A stretch of DNA of 64,000 bases, from contig NC_135564.1 of the NCBI RefSeq assembly GCF_964340395.1, positions 7,537,861-7,601,860 of the forward strand, read 5' to 3'. Within the stretch, counting starts at the first letter, position 1; each line of letters opens with the position of its first letter. The position numbers and the translations under genes were made by a program. A model generated the notes under the pieces. The model ran no database searches and was not told where the DNA came from. It was given only the letters and a program-made list of their open reading frames with translations. This document shows positions 1-14,000 of the stretch, one piece after another. The stretch is from Glandiceps talaboti (Eukaryota; Hemichordata; Enteropneusta; Spengelidae).

Positions 1-404
1 ATTGTCCAAGTACAGTATTACGCATAAATGACAGGAAATACAAGGACGATGCAAGGAATTCTGCAGCAGCGATATATATGTAATTGCTAACGACTAAACA
101 ACAAAAACATCTTTGCACCAAAACATGATTATTCTCCGGTCTACGTTTTCTATGAACACACAGTATGTATGCAGTTAGGCATGATTTGTACCTCACTAAT
201 GACTGTTTCCAGACAGACACATCGGGTATTAGTCCAGTTGATAGCTTTGTTTATAGCGAAAAATTGCCGTAGATAATCGGTAAAAACTCTATGTATGACA
301 GTCTGTTCGCACACTTTACTTTATATTGAAATTAAGGTATTGCAATGTTAAATAGGTTTTTTTGCTAGCAGACGATAAAGTCTGGAAGCCTCGCTTTTGC
401 ATTG
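1..404. other. Unassigned upstream sequence
   Basis: AT-rich sequence with no credible ORF, RNA gene or repeat that I can recognise. It lies upstream of the possible promoter that follows. Confidence 0.4.
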
Positions 405-530
405 TGACGTCACTTCCGTTCTATCCATAAACGTCAGTTTGAGGAAATTCACGCGCAGCACCTTGAGTAATGTTGATTGAGTGAATTTACTACGCTATAT
501 AAACTACATGCGTGTCTGAGACAGTTTATT
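405..530 (+). promoter_or_regulatory. Possible RNA polymerase II promoter (ETS-CRE composite and TATA box)
   Basis: TGACGTCACTTCCG at 405-418 is the reverse complement of the well-known ETS-CRE composite CGGAAGTGACGTCA. A TATA box, TATATAAA, lies at 496-503, which would place a start site near 525-530 on the plus strand. The first downstream ATG is at 572. The motifs are seen directly; that they drive a gene is inferred from order and spacing only. Confidence 0.45.
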
Positions 531-571
531 GAATCGTCAACGTCTATAATTGCAACCTCAAACAACAATCA

Positions 572-980
572 ATGAACTACGTAAAGAACTGTTCATGTCA
601 ATTAACAGCCTCACAGGCGAAAATAACAGGTTACCTCTGCCTGTGGCAAATTATACTTAATCACGTTCATCAAATTGACGGAGAATATAATAATGACAAC
701 ATTTTCTTCGAAGTACACGAAGGCGGGAAACTCCAGCTGTTCTCGGCTAAATTTCTCGTTAAGAAACACCTACTTCTCTTACCACACAGCCTGTTCGACT
801 ATTCCACCAGTTATCCGAGATATTCATCTTCATACCCAAGATGATCATACCATGAAATTCATTAGACAAAATGTGAAAGTTTTTGTTGTTGTAATGAAAT
901 GTATTCCCACATATAACCCTCATTTCGAGAAATATCTCATGACATGCTTTGGAATATTTGTCCCCAATTTGTCGAGGTGA
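572..980 (+). CDS. Possible first exon(s) downstream of the ETS-CRE/TATA promoter; product unknown
   Basis: Two short reading frames overlap here. One starts at the first ATG (572) and runs 90 codons to 844. The other, in another frame, has ATGs at 675 and 693 and stays open to 980 (101 codons from 675). The second looks more coding-like between 693 and about 870, with mixed codons and residues rich in Ser, Thr and His. Neither resembles a family I know. There is no clear signal peptide or membrane segment, and the frames may belong to exons joined by splicing. The only support is position, about 45-170 bp after a plausible TATA start site. It may equally be non-coding leader. Confidence 0.22.
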
Positions 981-1251
981 CCTAGTTACACAGCACTCAC
1001 AGTTGATGATTAATATAGTAGAAAGGCTACTCGAGAAAAAATGTCTCCCTTTCTGTACATATTCATCTTTATTAGTCCGAAACATCGCATACCTAGAGTG
1101 TTATTACCGTTTCCAAATTACCCTTACTATTATGTATATACACATGGTTAGAAAAAAAGATACAACACAGCGTGTTGTAAGGTTTTATGTACTAAAGCTT
1201 TCCCTAGTTGTGAGTTGTAGCCAATTTGTCAGACCACCCTGCGAGTCATAA

Positions 1252-4200
1252 GCAAGCAGGGGCTACTGTTCACACTGGTTTTGTACAGGTTACACAGGGA
1301 AATTACAAAATATGATGAACGTAATATTTGTTTGATATTGAGATATGATTCAGTACACAAATATGGAGTGTGTAATTTGTTATATGATTTAAGAGTGTTT
1401 TTTTTAATCTTTCAAAAGTAATATAAATGTTTCGTAACGTAGATACAATCTATTAGAAAGATAAAAGTCTGTATCATCATCATTTTACTGATCATACGCT
1501 AAATAAATTGGTATACCAATACTAGATAATATTCTGAAACCAGCTACATGTTATCAGAAGAAATAGAGGCGAATTATGGTACTGGACATAATTAAATTAT
1601 TATTTGACGAATGAGGAATCTAGTAATAATATCTGACTATATTACACGTACTCCTTACTATTTAATACAAGTGATAAAGCACGAATGCAATCGAGCGCAT
1701 CAAGAAAGAAAAGCAACGGAAAAGAGGTCGTGAAAAATCTCTGGAATTGCTGTTACAAAGTAGACATAATCCATTAACTCATAATGTACCATATATATAT
1801 ATATATATATTTTTTTAAATAATACCATTAGGTTTCTTAAGACCTACTTCGTGAATCTTCACACATTTATCGAAGAAATTTATAAGTAAGACGAAGGGTT
1901 AATGCGTAATGTTTCGCATGTTGAGTACATGAGTTCGGGAATATATCTGAGCATTTGATTTTCTTATTTGATTTCTTTATTCCGTAGTATAACCACACAA
2001 AACTCGCACATTCATAGGGACAGAGTATAACAAATATTTCTTGGCTGTTAACGCATTCATGTATCGTCTTATTCCATCATATTAAACACTTTAGGATGGT
2101 AATGAAATACTTGCGAGGTTCCTTAGCATCTGTAATGAGTCCTAGGTATGTTGAAATTACCACAAGTTATATGATAAGATCATCCTTGAAATGTCTTTCG
2201 TACTGACCAGCCATCAATGCATCTATTAACCGAATATTTAATTGATTAGCCCAGTTTCAATTGTATATTATTCCCACATTAAGTTACCTAATGTAGAATA
2301 CAGGTCAACAGTCTAGCTGATCCCAAAAGAAAGTTTTCTTTAACCTCTGAACTCTTCTAAGCACTTGGGACCGACATACACGTAATATGCGAGACGGAGT
2401 GGGCCGGTAAATCAATTAAGCCTCTACGTAGATGGAAAGGGTACGAATTTAACACACAAACATAATTGATCACGAGCGGATATCTTTTGTTTTAGTTAAA
2501 ATATGCAAGTACATTATCTCGAGTTATCTCTTTAAAAATGTTAAAAGTTCATTTAATTTGTAAAGTGCCTTTTCTATTTTTAAAATATCCATAAGCACTG
2601 CACATAGAGTATGCAAATTAAAACGACAAACAAATAAGGTTAAAAAATAATAACAAAATGGCGAATGTAGCTACATACAAAGTACACGTGCTAATAAATT
2701 CAATAGAGTTCACAATAATGTTTATAAGTTATGTTTTAAGGTCGCGTTTACAAATTTCAACATCACAAATCATTTTCAGTTCATCCGGGAGAGTGACAAA
2801 TCTTGGTTCAGATATTAAATGGCAAGAAGCTCTGTCATTAATTTTGTTCAATGATAGTACTACAATATTTTGACTACAGTTATTACGTCAATTGTAATAA
2901 GTGTTGTTGGTGCAAGAACAGATACCTAGATATAAATAGGTAGTTTATCATTCAAGGGCTTAAAACTAGTGAAATTACTTTGACATATTATTCCAAGGTT
3001 ATATTCCCAAAACAACACAACTTTAACAAAAACTAATCACTATTTTTAAGAATAATTTACTACTTTTAGTTTGAAAGGAGTCAGGTGAACAAACTCTGTT
3101 TCTATTACATTTGATGACACGCAGAAATTGGAAACTCTCAATGGGCATAAGCGAAAGAAATCTCAAAACGTTCATTTAGAAATTGGATCCTCATTTTCAT
3201 GCTAACATATATACGCCTGAGACAGCTATGAAATGCGAGGCTAGACATGAAAGTGAAACTGATATGCATAGAAAAGGTTATAACCATCGATTATCAATTA
3301 TTAATGTTGCAATATCTTTCTCTTTCAAAAGACCCAGTATACAGAGCGTACCATTTATTTTCATTTAATGGGATGGGCACTGCGATTGTTCGAATTAACT
3401 GTCATAGCAAACTGTCATATAGTATATCAAATGCCATAGCAAACAAACGTTGACACACAGCCCTTTTATGACTTAACGCTTGTAGTACATAATTCTAATC
3501 TTGCTGCAAGTTAGCGCCATAAATTTGATGATGTAGCCATTATACAGAGAGGTAAGATGGATGAAAGTAGATTTCTGTGATAATGATACCTCGGATGACT
3601 TATAGGTTCGAACGTCATTTACAGAAACTGTTTGTTTTACTCGTGGTAGGTATAATACAATAGTTGTTCATCTTTTCTGCTAAAAAAACAGAGTATTCAC
3701 TTACACAACTTTGTAACTGCGATAGCAACACTATTTGGAATGACAACTAGGCAAAATTGTTCACACAAAAAAACAGGAAGAAAGCTGAATATAACATTGA
3801 TAGTTATTGCGAAATCAACAGTGCTTAAACTTTTCATACGTGAGATTAAATGATGGAGAGTAAATAGTCGCCAGCTTTCCCAACTATCATAACATATATA
3901 GTAACTAACAAAAACATCTAAACTTTAGCACCCAGTGGTACCTAGCAGGATAATGGGTACAGCTGGTTAATTCAAATCACAAGAACAAACGCCACACAAA
4001 CTCCCAAGAACTTTAGGTCGAACGTTTACATTTCAGCAAGAAGCCAGGGGTCAAATATCTACATTCTACCAGATAATAGGAATCCAAAGACTCTGGAAAA
4101 CGTGAAGATCGGCAACATTAGAAACCACTTAGTTGAAAAAGTCTAGCAAGAAATGAGCATCGGCAATTGCGTATATATTGTCGAAAATATGGGGTCCGAA

Positions 4201-4261
4201 ATCGTGCTTGCATTCAAAGAGTGTGTCAAATCATAATGCTTAAAAACTCTAAGAGTCCAAA

Positions 4262-4264
<3 letters not shown>
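1252..4264. other. About 3 kb without recognised genes
   Basis: AT-rich DNA with only short chance ORFs and a small (AT)n run near 1792-1810. I see no exon, RNA gene or transposon end here. Confidence 0.5.
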
Positions 4265-4333
<69 letters not shown>

Positions 4334-4353
4334 GTATATATATATATACATAC

Positions 4354-4407
<54 letters not shown>

Positions 4408-4420
4408 ACCACTGACTTCC

Positions 4421-4491
<71 letters not shown>
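4265..4491. repeat. (TA)n compound microsatellite
   Basis: Long TA dinucleotide tract, interrupted near 4328-4360 by TATG/TACA variants and near 4403-4430 by a short unique segment. The Tyr-Ile repeat ORFs read from it on both strands are artefacts. Confidence 0.97.
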
Positions 4492-4496
<5 letters not shown>

Positions 4497-7171
4497 TAGC
4501 ATGAATACTACTGGGCTTGTATTTAAACAGCTATATAGAACGATGACATTGCAGACTGACTTTATGTTATAATATATCATGAGGTGATGCAATACCGTCG
4601 AAGATTCTGGAGCAAAGGACGCCATTCAATCAATACAAATAGTAGTATGCGTAAATGCTGCCGTCAACACATGTTGATAATCAATTGACTTTTTCAGTAT
4701 AGATGCATGATTTATGTCCCATCGTGTGAATCAGTGCATACTCGTACAATTAAGGTCGTGACGGAAATCCATGACTGAATTTTACCCAGTGTACAGTAAG
4801 ACCAGTAGAAAATGGTCAGATTTGACATTTTTTTTAAATGTTAAAGTAATCCACGGTTTGTTTGGTTTTTTTTTCAATTATATAAAGATAAGTGAATATG
4901 TTTCAATACATACGAGTGAATGAACGGCCTAATGATGGCTGGAGGGACAAAACATCAGTAATTGAAAAGAAAACTGTTGGTTCGATTAAAACACTTTGAA
5001 AGTTCAACTTTAAACATATCTACTAATTTTAAAAACTATCAACATGATTCTGTATTAATCTATTCAACTATGCTAAAAAAACAAAAATCGAACCAAATGA
5101 AGTCGTCAACTCATTGTTCACATTTTAATTATTAAACTGGGGTGCATATTTCAGGACCAATGCATTGACGTATTCTTACCCACTGTCATTAACAAAGTCC
5201 AGAGATAGCCAAGCAACAGGGTTACTAGGGGTATGACGTCAAGGTGTGTGTTATATGTGATGAGGACTGACAAACAGCAGATACAATTTTGTAGTTATAT
5301 TCGGTTATCGTTTTCCATGGTTTAATACCAATACTAAGAACTGACGTAAAGTTTTAAAAGACACTATCTTTCTTTCCTTTCACAAACGTAACTAAATACA
5401 GTGTATAATGTTCTCATTTCTCATTTGTCTGCGCTTAGTTTGATCAAAGAGAAACCTTTCATCTGATACTTATATCTGTTGTACAACCTGCACCGAAATA
5501 TGAGATATTGATGAAATCTGTATAGGTCATCAAACTTAAACCTAACTGTGTTAGCAAAGTTCGTCAAATGAGTGTACTGTATGGAAGCTGTGTTACTGAA
5601 AACATAGCCAAGCAAATAGGTGTGTTGTTAGTTTGTGCTAACTTTACTTTTTTTCATTTTTTCTCTATTTTGAAGATTAGCCGACTTATGATCTTATGCT
5701 TTTTCACAGAATCAATATGCAATGCAGGTCTCCTTTGAGGGACGACACTGCCCCCGACATGGGCGTCGTGCGGTGTGGGTTATTTGTTTACATATGCATG
5801 TTTACTTGAATAAGTCTTTTTTTCTAACTCTGACACTTTGCCTTATTAGGTCAGGCCTTCAACTACTTCCTCTAGGTATCATTATCAATTAAACGTATCG
5901 TTCACAATACACGATCATGACAAATCTGGCGACACAGGTTGTCTAGCTCAGCATAATTGCTCAAATTTATCTTGATTACTCAAGAGAGGTGTTTCTGTGA
6001 TTGCTGAGACGAATCAAAGATTAATAACGGGCTCTAGAACAGTTGCCCGGCAATAACGTCATCATAAATAAGTTTTCACGTTTTCCAATTCAATTAATGT
6101 CCGAGGGGCAGGTTGGAAAACCATTGGGTTAATAGGCACCACACCGTGATCGCAAAACTGTAAATTGTCCTCAACGGAATCAATGAAGCAAAACTATATA
6201 CAATTTCCATTCCACATATTAAGTGTTTAGAGTATTCAAGCGAGACTACGTGAGCTCACTCTTATTTTGTTCCGTTATTTTCTATGGTAAGTTGTAAATT
6301 GCTATTTGCTAAAAGTGGTGGATATGAAGGATAGAAAAGTACTTCAAATTCCAAAATCTCCCGAGGAAAACACGAGTAATTACCATTTACAGGTACATAC
6401 TGTACAATAGAAAGATACACAGTAACATATTAACAGTTTTTGTAAGCTGAGCACAATCTTAGATTTTGAAAACCCTGTTATTACATCTATGTTTTGCCCA
6501 AAGGCTCCTACTCCGAATAGTACTGGGAATTGAATCCCTTCTCATAACATTTGCTACAGCATGACTAATATAAGGAATAATCACAGTTGTGATGTCCTGC
6601 TTATCGTGTTTGTAGTCCAATTATATCATTTTTCCAGCTATAAGGCTCGACGGTAACAAGTTGTAATTCGACAATTCTATTTGTGAAGCTGTATTGTATT
6701 TTGCTGACAAATTCAATTCTCACCTCAAACTAATATGAGGAAACTAACTGACAGAAATGAAATCACCTCTTGAGGCGGTGTTGAAGGAGAGAGAGTCTAA
6801 AACAAGTAATTGAATGTTTTGTAAATTAAGCCTTCTTCACTCATTGAAAGCAGAGCTCCACATTGAAATGCATATTGCCAAGACTACTGAAGTTCATCTG
6901 AAAGCATCATGTCATTTAACCGAAAACGAGCTCAAACTATGAAAGTCTATGGTTTCACCTTGTAGTTTTTGGGGAGTCGTATATTTTTCTAAGATTTAAT
7001 AGTAATTTATCTATTAAAACCAGGTTATTACATCCATTGCGAACAAGGAATATGATATTGAATATGTAGAAATCAATTTATGGACTGAATATATAGCGAT
7101 AACACCAATATAAAACGATATAAAATCATATTACTTATATTTGAAAATAATCTATGTAAAAATCACTTTAC
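4492..7171. other. About 2.7 kb without recognised genes
   Basis: Only short chance ORFs. A single TGACGTCA lies near 5235, without a TATA box or coding region nearby. No transposon termini seen. Confidence 0.5.
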
Positions 7172-7411
7172 GTATGTATGTATGTATGTATGTATGTATG
7201 TATGTATGTATGTATGTATGTATGTAGGTAGGTACGTTACATACGTACGTACGTATGTATGTATGTATGTATGTATGTATGTATGTATGTATGTGTATGT
7301 ATGTATGTATGTATGTATGTATGTGTCTGTATCCATGCATGCACGCACGCACGCATACACTTACTACGTATGTATGTATGTATGTATGTATGTATGTATG
7401 TATGTATGTAC
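7172..7411. repeat. (GTAT)n tetranucleotide microsatellite
   Basis: Tandem ATGT units with internal variants (GTAGGTAG, ACGTACGT, a GCATGCACGC block near 7336-7352). The Tyr-Val-Cys-Met type ORFs across it are repeat artefacts. Confidence 0.97.
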
Positions 7412-9139
7412 ATGTATTTCAATCACACATACTAACGAATCTGGGAATAAACTTCTACTCTAATTACCTCACTTGATCAATTAGAATCTAATCTGATACT
7501 GAGATACAATGCCACATAGAAAGGCGTAAATAGACGTACACAAGGAAGTTGTTGTAAAAGGAATTGGTCATGAATGTCACTTCTTTCTTCAGCTACGTTT
7601 TACGATGTAATATTGGCTTTGCAATATCTGTACGTGGTTATGGAAGTGACAGCTTTAGTAATACTATAAGTGCATATTACTATAAAGCCATTTATGAAAT
7701 TTTACACTCGTCTAAGCCAACATAACCAAAGCTTTATTTTTATCTAAGAATAAGGAATGGAAAGCTGAAATCCATTTCTCATTTTTCAATAAACCTTTTA
7801 GCACATCCCACTTTTATATCGAATTTCGTAGCTTGTGTCATTTCCTAACCCGCAACTCACAAATAAAATGATCACTTTCTCGAAAGGAATTGAGAAAAAA
7901 GACAGCGTCATACCCCGAGGTTGTCAGCTACAGTGATTAGTACGAATCATTTCACCTATTTTAAATCCCCATTTCTATAGTGTGGTAACAAGAGTGCTAT
8001 CAGGTGATTTCGACTCTCGACATATTTTGCTAAAGAAATAGCTGTGAATTGTTTTGAAAAGACTTGTACAACGTTATAAGATATCTTTATTCAATTTGAT
8101 GCATTACTGAACACAAAATGAAAATAATTCCCTGATATTAAGCCCCCCCCCCCCCGGCACCCCATCAGTTGTCAGTATTTCATTTTTTTTCAAATAATCC
8201 TTATTTATTGTGTTATAAAAGTTTGCATCATAACGTGTCAGTTGTTACGTACACGTAAAATGGAGCACAGCATAAAACATTTATTTACCATGACATTTAT
8301 AAAACAAGCTCAGTCAATTGTAAAAGATTACTACAAAAGTGATATATCCATTTCACCGATAAGTCAACATATTTGTTTAAGTCACTCATTCCACATTAAT
8401 TGATTCAAGATGGCATCCACCTCAGAGTCTTCCTTTTACCGTAATCAAATCCGTCTCCTCAACGAGATAAAAGTCTAATAACATTTTAAACGACTTAGCA
8501 TTAGGAATTCTTCCTGATACATAATTGGTAATATAAAACTTTGAAGAAAGGATTTAGAGGTAGGTTGTCTGACATAAGGTAAAACTTGGAGATAACAAGA
8601 TAACAATCCCAACATTTTTCTTTAGTCGCGGAATATACAAGTGACCTAAATAAGGGTCCTTGTCACTAACCAAGACGCTAGTGAGTATTTTCCGACCGGA
8701 TGAAAAAAAATTGGGAATATAATTATTTCACCTCAGGCATGACGGAAAAAATAATGGCGATTTGACCCGTTTTGACTTCGAGAACAGCAAACTCGGTGAG
8801 GTAGACACAATTTGTCGTCAGGTAGAAAGTCTAGGGTATATGAGCCATATTTTCTGTTCAAAGACAACAGCTTGGCTTGTGCATAGTATAATGCGTTGAT
8901 GTATCCATACCTTAATATATACCAAATTCTCTTATTACCATCAGTATATAAGCCACAAAGATTTCGGCATGGCACAATGTAAAAACTGCAAACATCTAAA
9001 AATGACGTAAGGAATGGTAGTACACCTCCAAGGTTATGATGCAAACAGTAAAATGTTAAAACAAATATGGCTGTCAATCGGCAGTCGCAAAATAAAAGGA
9101 CATACATATGCCTCACATACTATGTTATCTTTGTATCAA

Positions 9140-9260
9140 GTCTGGTTGAAATCAGTCGGTCCAATCCAGACGTATGAGCTCGAGGGTGAACAAACGCACG
9201 CACGCACGCACGCACGCACGGATAAACGCAATAGCTTCCCCGGGCGGTGCCCGTTGGGGC
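9140..9260. repeat. Possible transposon tail with (GCAC)n tract and GC hairpin
   Basis: A (CGCA)n tract at about 9195-9220 is followed by a GC-rich imperfect hairpin (CCCCGGGC, GGT, GCCCGTTGGGG) near 9239-9260. A short tandem tract next to a GC hairpin resembles the ends of some dispersed repeats in invertebrate genomes. I saw no second copy in this window, so the call is tentative. Confidence 0.3.
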
Positions 9261-10318
9261 AAATTACTCAGGTAAATTTATGTGTTTTGATATTGTATAC
9301 ATTTGTATATTTTTATCAAATTTTCATATCAGCACTGTTTTCAAAGCATTAATTACTTTCCTTGCAGACTAAATACTAGTAGTTTGTTTTCTTGGTTAGT
9401 TAGTTAAAAAAAAAACATGTTCTCATTATGGGCTCTGTGACTAGGGTTTTTGCTAATGTATTATCTTTCCCTTATATCTTATATGAAATCAATTAGCTTT
9501 ATAACTGCACGTCAGTGTTCTGTATTATGTTTTGTATATTTCAATTATCCAGTCACATTAGTCATCTCTCTGACTTTAAAAACGTATCTAAAACATAACG
9601 GCTAATGCTTTGAAAAATAAATTTCACCTGCGAATGACAACAATGAATGCAGCAGACAGTGTATTCAATATCCTCTGCATATTAAAATCAAATTGGTGTA
9701 TATTGCTTAGAGTGTGCCCAGCCAAATTGGAAGGTAACCGTAACTATGAAATAACTGACGTTTCGTAAGATAACTTAGCAAATACAAACATCTCTAGTAC
9801 GAGACGAGAACAGTTACACCAACAACGGTCAAATTTAGTAGTGTTTGTTTGTTTGTCGAATACTGATGATAATGACACCTGGCGTCAATATCCTATTCGA
9901 CTACTTAATGCTTGTATCCCAGTAGTTTAAAAATCGTAAACAGTTTAGACAAATATTGACATCCTGTTGCCTGTCTCTAAGCTTAATTTTTATATCAACA
10001 CTACACAAAACATTTTTTTTAAAAGCTATGTAAATATACACTATGGAATATACAAATACGTTGACGGGCACAACGAATGACGCATCCGGGAAAGTGTAAA
10101 AAATCACCAACAGACATAAAGATTGATTGCCCTTGAACAAAGCAAGGCGACTTCATTTTTGTCAAGGTCAGTGTTCAAAGATGATGGAAAATAACACGTC
10201 AACGTAATCCCTGCAAGTTCTGATATCAACATGCAATTTGACACCCTTGTAATCGACATCAAAGCCCAGACACGTTCCTGCATACGTTGTGCATGTGATA
10301 TGAATATATAATCGCACA

Positions 10319-10588
10319 AATATCTTGTTAATTTCAAAGTAAATCATACATTCTCTCTAGAACTACTATTGATTGGTAATGTGACATGAATCTTTAATAA
10401 ATATACTTAATATCATATCTTGTTAATTTCAAATTAAATAACATCAGAATCACAACTGTCGAATGATCGATAATCATAGTGTTTCTGACACACTGTTATA
10501 AAGTATACGGTGGGCATATAAAATTAATGGAATCGCAAAAAATATACTTAATATTATCTTGATCTTGTTAATTTCAAAGTAAATCACT
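10319..10588. repeat. Three spaced copies of a ~25-bp AT-rich motif
   Basis: The motif ATCTTGTTAATTTCAAAGTA, followed by AATCA in the best copies, occurs near 10,320-10,347, 10,417-10,441 (one base different) and 10,562-10,588. Copies two and three are also both preceded by AATATACTTAATAT. The copies are roughly 97 and 145 bp apart. Confidence 0.7.
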
Positions 10589-10606
10589 CACTTACCCACT
10601 CACTCA

Positions 10607-10642
<36 letters not shown>

Positions 10643-11026
10643 TACACACACACAGTCACTCACCCACTCATAGACACACACACTCACTCATTCACTTGAT
10701 CGACACTAGCTCACTCACTCTCATTCATTCATTCATTCACTCACTCAATGAATACACACACTAACATACTCGATCACTCACCCATTCATACACACTCACT
10801 CACTCATTCACTCACTCACTCACTCACTCACTCACTCACTCACTCACTCACTCGATCACTCACTCACTCACTCACTCACTCACTCACTCACTCACTCACT
10901 CACTCATTTATTTACTTACTTACTTACTTACTCAAGCAATCACTCACCCTCTCATGATCACTGACTAACCCGGGTAACTCACTCACTCACTCACCCACTC
11001 ATTCATTCACTCACTCACTCACTCGA
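10589..11026. repeat. (CACT)n / (CA)n compound satellite
   Basis: Mostly CACT tetranucleotide repeats with a CA dinucleotide block near 10,608-10,655 and interspersed ATTC/TTAC variants. The Ser-Leu-Thr-His repeat ORF is an artefact. Confidence 0.95.
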
Positions 11027-14000
11027 ACTTTCAGAATGACTAGTAATCGGTATTAAACTAATTGTTGTTAGTTCATTGACATCCCATCAAATGTATTATT
11101 TTCAATAACTTATCTCCTCTTGGGAAATAATTTGTACAGATACTTGTCATATCCTGAATACGAATCAGGTCAAATTTTGATCATGTCATTAAACGACATA
11201 TTTCACTTTCATGACAGGAAATGAGTAGCAATTGGATTCGTCTGCTGTATTGTGATATGTCTAATACATCGATTTTTTGTTCGACTCAACACAATACAAA
11301 AGATTAACATTGGCATTCGGTTAACTTGCAGCAGACAGAATGTTCGAAGATACATTGTATAAACTGAAACACGTGCACAACCATGCAAGTGCACATCCCT
11401 TACAACAAAATAGTAACACCAGCTAGGAATATGAACACACGAGTTCTGTATACGTGGGCCATCCTCGGTAGAATTGGAATTTGTCATTTACAATCGACGA
11501 CGTATCCGTTAACATACGCCAGACCCTCCTCATACTTTACGTTATAGAACCTATTTCCAATAATAAATCTGCAGTAACAACAAATATGACACAAACACGC
11601 AAATCGACAGACGAAATTGCATCATTATGTTTCATGTTTTGTATATCACATCACAAATTCATTCAGGCAAGTCGTATATTAAACACTCGATTTCTCACAA
11701 TGTTCATGTATAGATAGTCTATACTTAAAAACAGATGCTCACATACTTGCAAAAGTCTCGTCGGCAATTCAAAGAACAAAAACTTGACAATTCAATTTGG
11801 ACAGCCGATTAACACAAACTATACGCGGCTTACAATGATGGAAGGTCCACGAAAGCAAACACACAGGTATTGGCAGTATTAGAAGACGGGGATAAACAGT
11901 AACTATCATAAATTAGATCTAAGTATAGAGGTCAGAGGTTAACTCGTCTATTTCCTTAGTTATGTTAGGTATCTACAAGTCATTATTGAATACACTTTGA
12001 GATAATGTCATTTAATGTTGTCAGTTTCTCACTATACCAAAAGTCAAATTTACCCATCTTTACCCAACATTTACCCTACCTGTGACCAACCTAGCTAACC
12101 ACCATCTCTGCCCAGGGGTAGTACGAGACGCCGTACGTCACTTTTAGCTTTCTAGAACCCCCAGGTGAGAGATCACAGGGGGTAAATTAAGTCAAAGGTG
12201 TAGCTTTGTCTCATACTCACCACATTTACACATCCTCAGCTCAACCCCGGTGGAAAGACATGGTCAAATATGACTTTTCGTAAAGTGATATCTATTTGTT
12301 TATACTGTCACTTTTTTCGAACAAATACCGGGTAACGTTAATTACCTTAAGCAAAACAAGAAGCAAGTGCAATGCACCGTTCTTAATTTTATCTGAAGTA
12401 CTCATTAGCTATTTTTCTTAATGAAATACGTCACATGCCTTGACTACGTATTCTGGATTTTTGGGTTAGTTTTTCTATCGCCCATATTTATTCCACTGTT
12501 TACACAGATAATCATCCATATTTGTGCTTCACATTTTATGTATTATGACCAATTGCATACTTGCCAAAAAAAAGGTGTGTAGACTATAGAATTACGGTTC
12601 CTTAACCCAAAATTAGTTCTAATTCCGTCATTTTTTGTCTACATTCAAACGTGACATCACCAATTCAACTGATTCCAACTCACTGAGCTGTATCACGATT
12701 ATAATTCAACAATCGTTTATGACAATGCTGACAAAATATAAATACTCGGAATCGGTTTCACGGGAAAGCTAACCATTCAATTGACAATTGAAACGGTTCG
12801 TGTTTTAGTCATACATACTCTACGATGCATTAGCATCATGTAGTAAGCTGATGTCAGGATAGCCGGTCATAAGATGATTTATCACTTTCAACTAAACATG
12901 TACAAAGGTCAAAGGTTACAGCAACCTGTGTTTTAGTGTTTCACTTCTAAGACTTCCACCGACGTTGTTTGCAATTAATAGTTAAAACTACTCCGGTATA
13001 TAAAATATATATAGGATACATTAAATGCCTTAATGTTGGGAAAGTGCATTCTCTCATTTTAGTCAGGGATAAAAAGTGACGGCATGATTTTAGGAACCAC
13101 TATTATTCAAAATCATCTTTCCTAAAGTTGCCATGGCAACCTTAAATAACCCCGTAGCCATTTTTCGTCTGCAAGGAAAATCTATAACGATTTTAGATTG
13201 CTACGGAAATGAGCAAATTTCCGTAGAAGGCTCAAAAGCAATCTTTTCCGATGTTTATAATGTCTTGGTGACGACAAAGATGCATCCGACGGTGTAAATG
13301 AAATACTGATCGGGAAGAAAAACGAACACATCTGAGAAATGTTCCCGAGATAATAGGGAGAAAAAAAACATGAAAAGAATTCCCATTATATCTGTTTTGT
13401 GTTCCACAATGGGTATGTTGATGGCAGACGAAACTAATCTCACGGAGGTCAGTTGTTATTTGATATAAAAACCATAAAAATGTACATCTTTTTGAACATC
13501 AACAAAAGGAGACTTCCATGCATCCTTTCTTTTCTCCAATAATTACAAACCTTGCTCTATAGACAAGTACATATTGCAAATTATTTTTGATCTCTCGATT
13601 ACGTTCGCTTCGGCGCTCCAAAAAAGAAGAATTTATTTTTAGACCATAAGACAATTTATAAATCAGGGTTTATTAGAAACACCGATGATTCGCTTGTATC
13701 GTATCCTGTCCTCCCGGGAGACCGATTAAAATCACGTTCTCAGGCTGAAACGGCACATTCCTAAAATTATTACAGTTTCTTGTGTCTGTGGCTAGTTTTA
13801 TATAGTGGTTTAACGTTTTTATTCATGTGTCGTAATTGTCTAACGCTAAGCAGATGCTTTTGGAAGTTCCATGTTACTAGTCGGATCGCGCGGCATCCAC
13901 CAAAATTGTCGACAGAAGGAAGAATGACTGTCTTATTCCTTCGTACAATAATTGTCCGTTTAAATGCACACATTTCTTATCTCTCTAGTGGATTCGGATA

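Larger units (their letters stand above)
7412..10588. other. About 3.2 kb without a recognised gene
   Basis: Contains a poly-C run at about 8143-8155 and a 127-codon minus-strand ORF (8733-9116) with no recognisable domain. A repeat-like segment near 9140-9260 is listed separately. A 40-codon open stretch on the minus strand near 10,170-10,300 is also unassigned. Confidence 0.45.

Noticed and set aside
3605-3620. tRNA-like T-arm motif GGTTCGAAC
   Set aside because: No cloverleaf partner sequences around it; other GGTTCAATCC-like strings (6,526; 53,896) also lack acceptor and anticodon stems.
4143-4625. 160-codon minus-strand ORF rich in Tyr-Ile repeats
   Set aside because: It is a translation of the (TA)n microsatellite; similar ORFs at 24,223-24,565 contain real LINE sequence only outside the repeat.
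8733-9116. 127-codon minus-strand ORF as a host exon
   Set aside because: No recognisable domain and no convincing splice signals; the plus strand is also open across part of it.
10748-10957. Possible CRISPR-like or tandem coding array
   Set aside because: Simple (CACT)n satellite with no spacers and no cas genes; the sequence is clearly eukaryotic.
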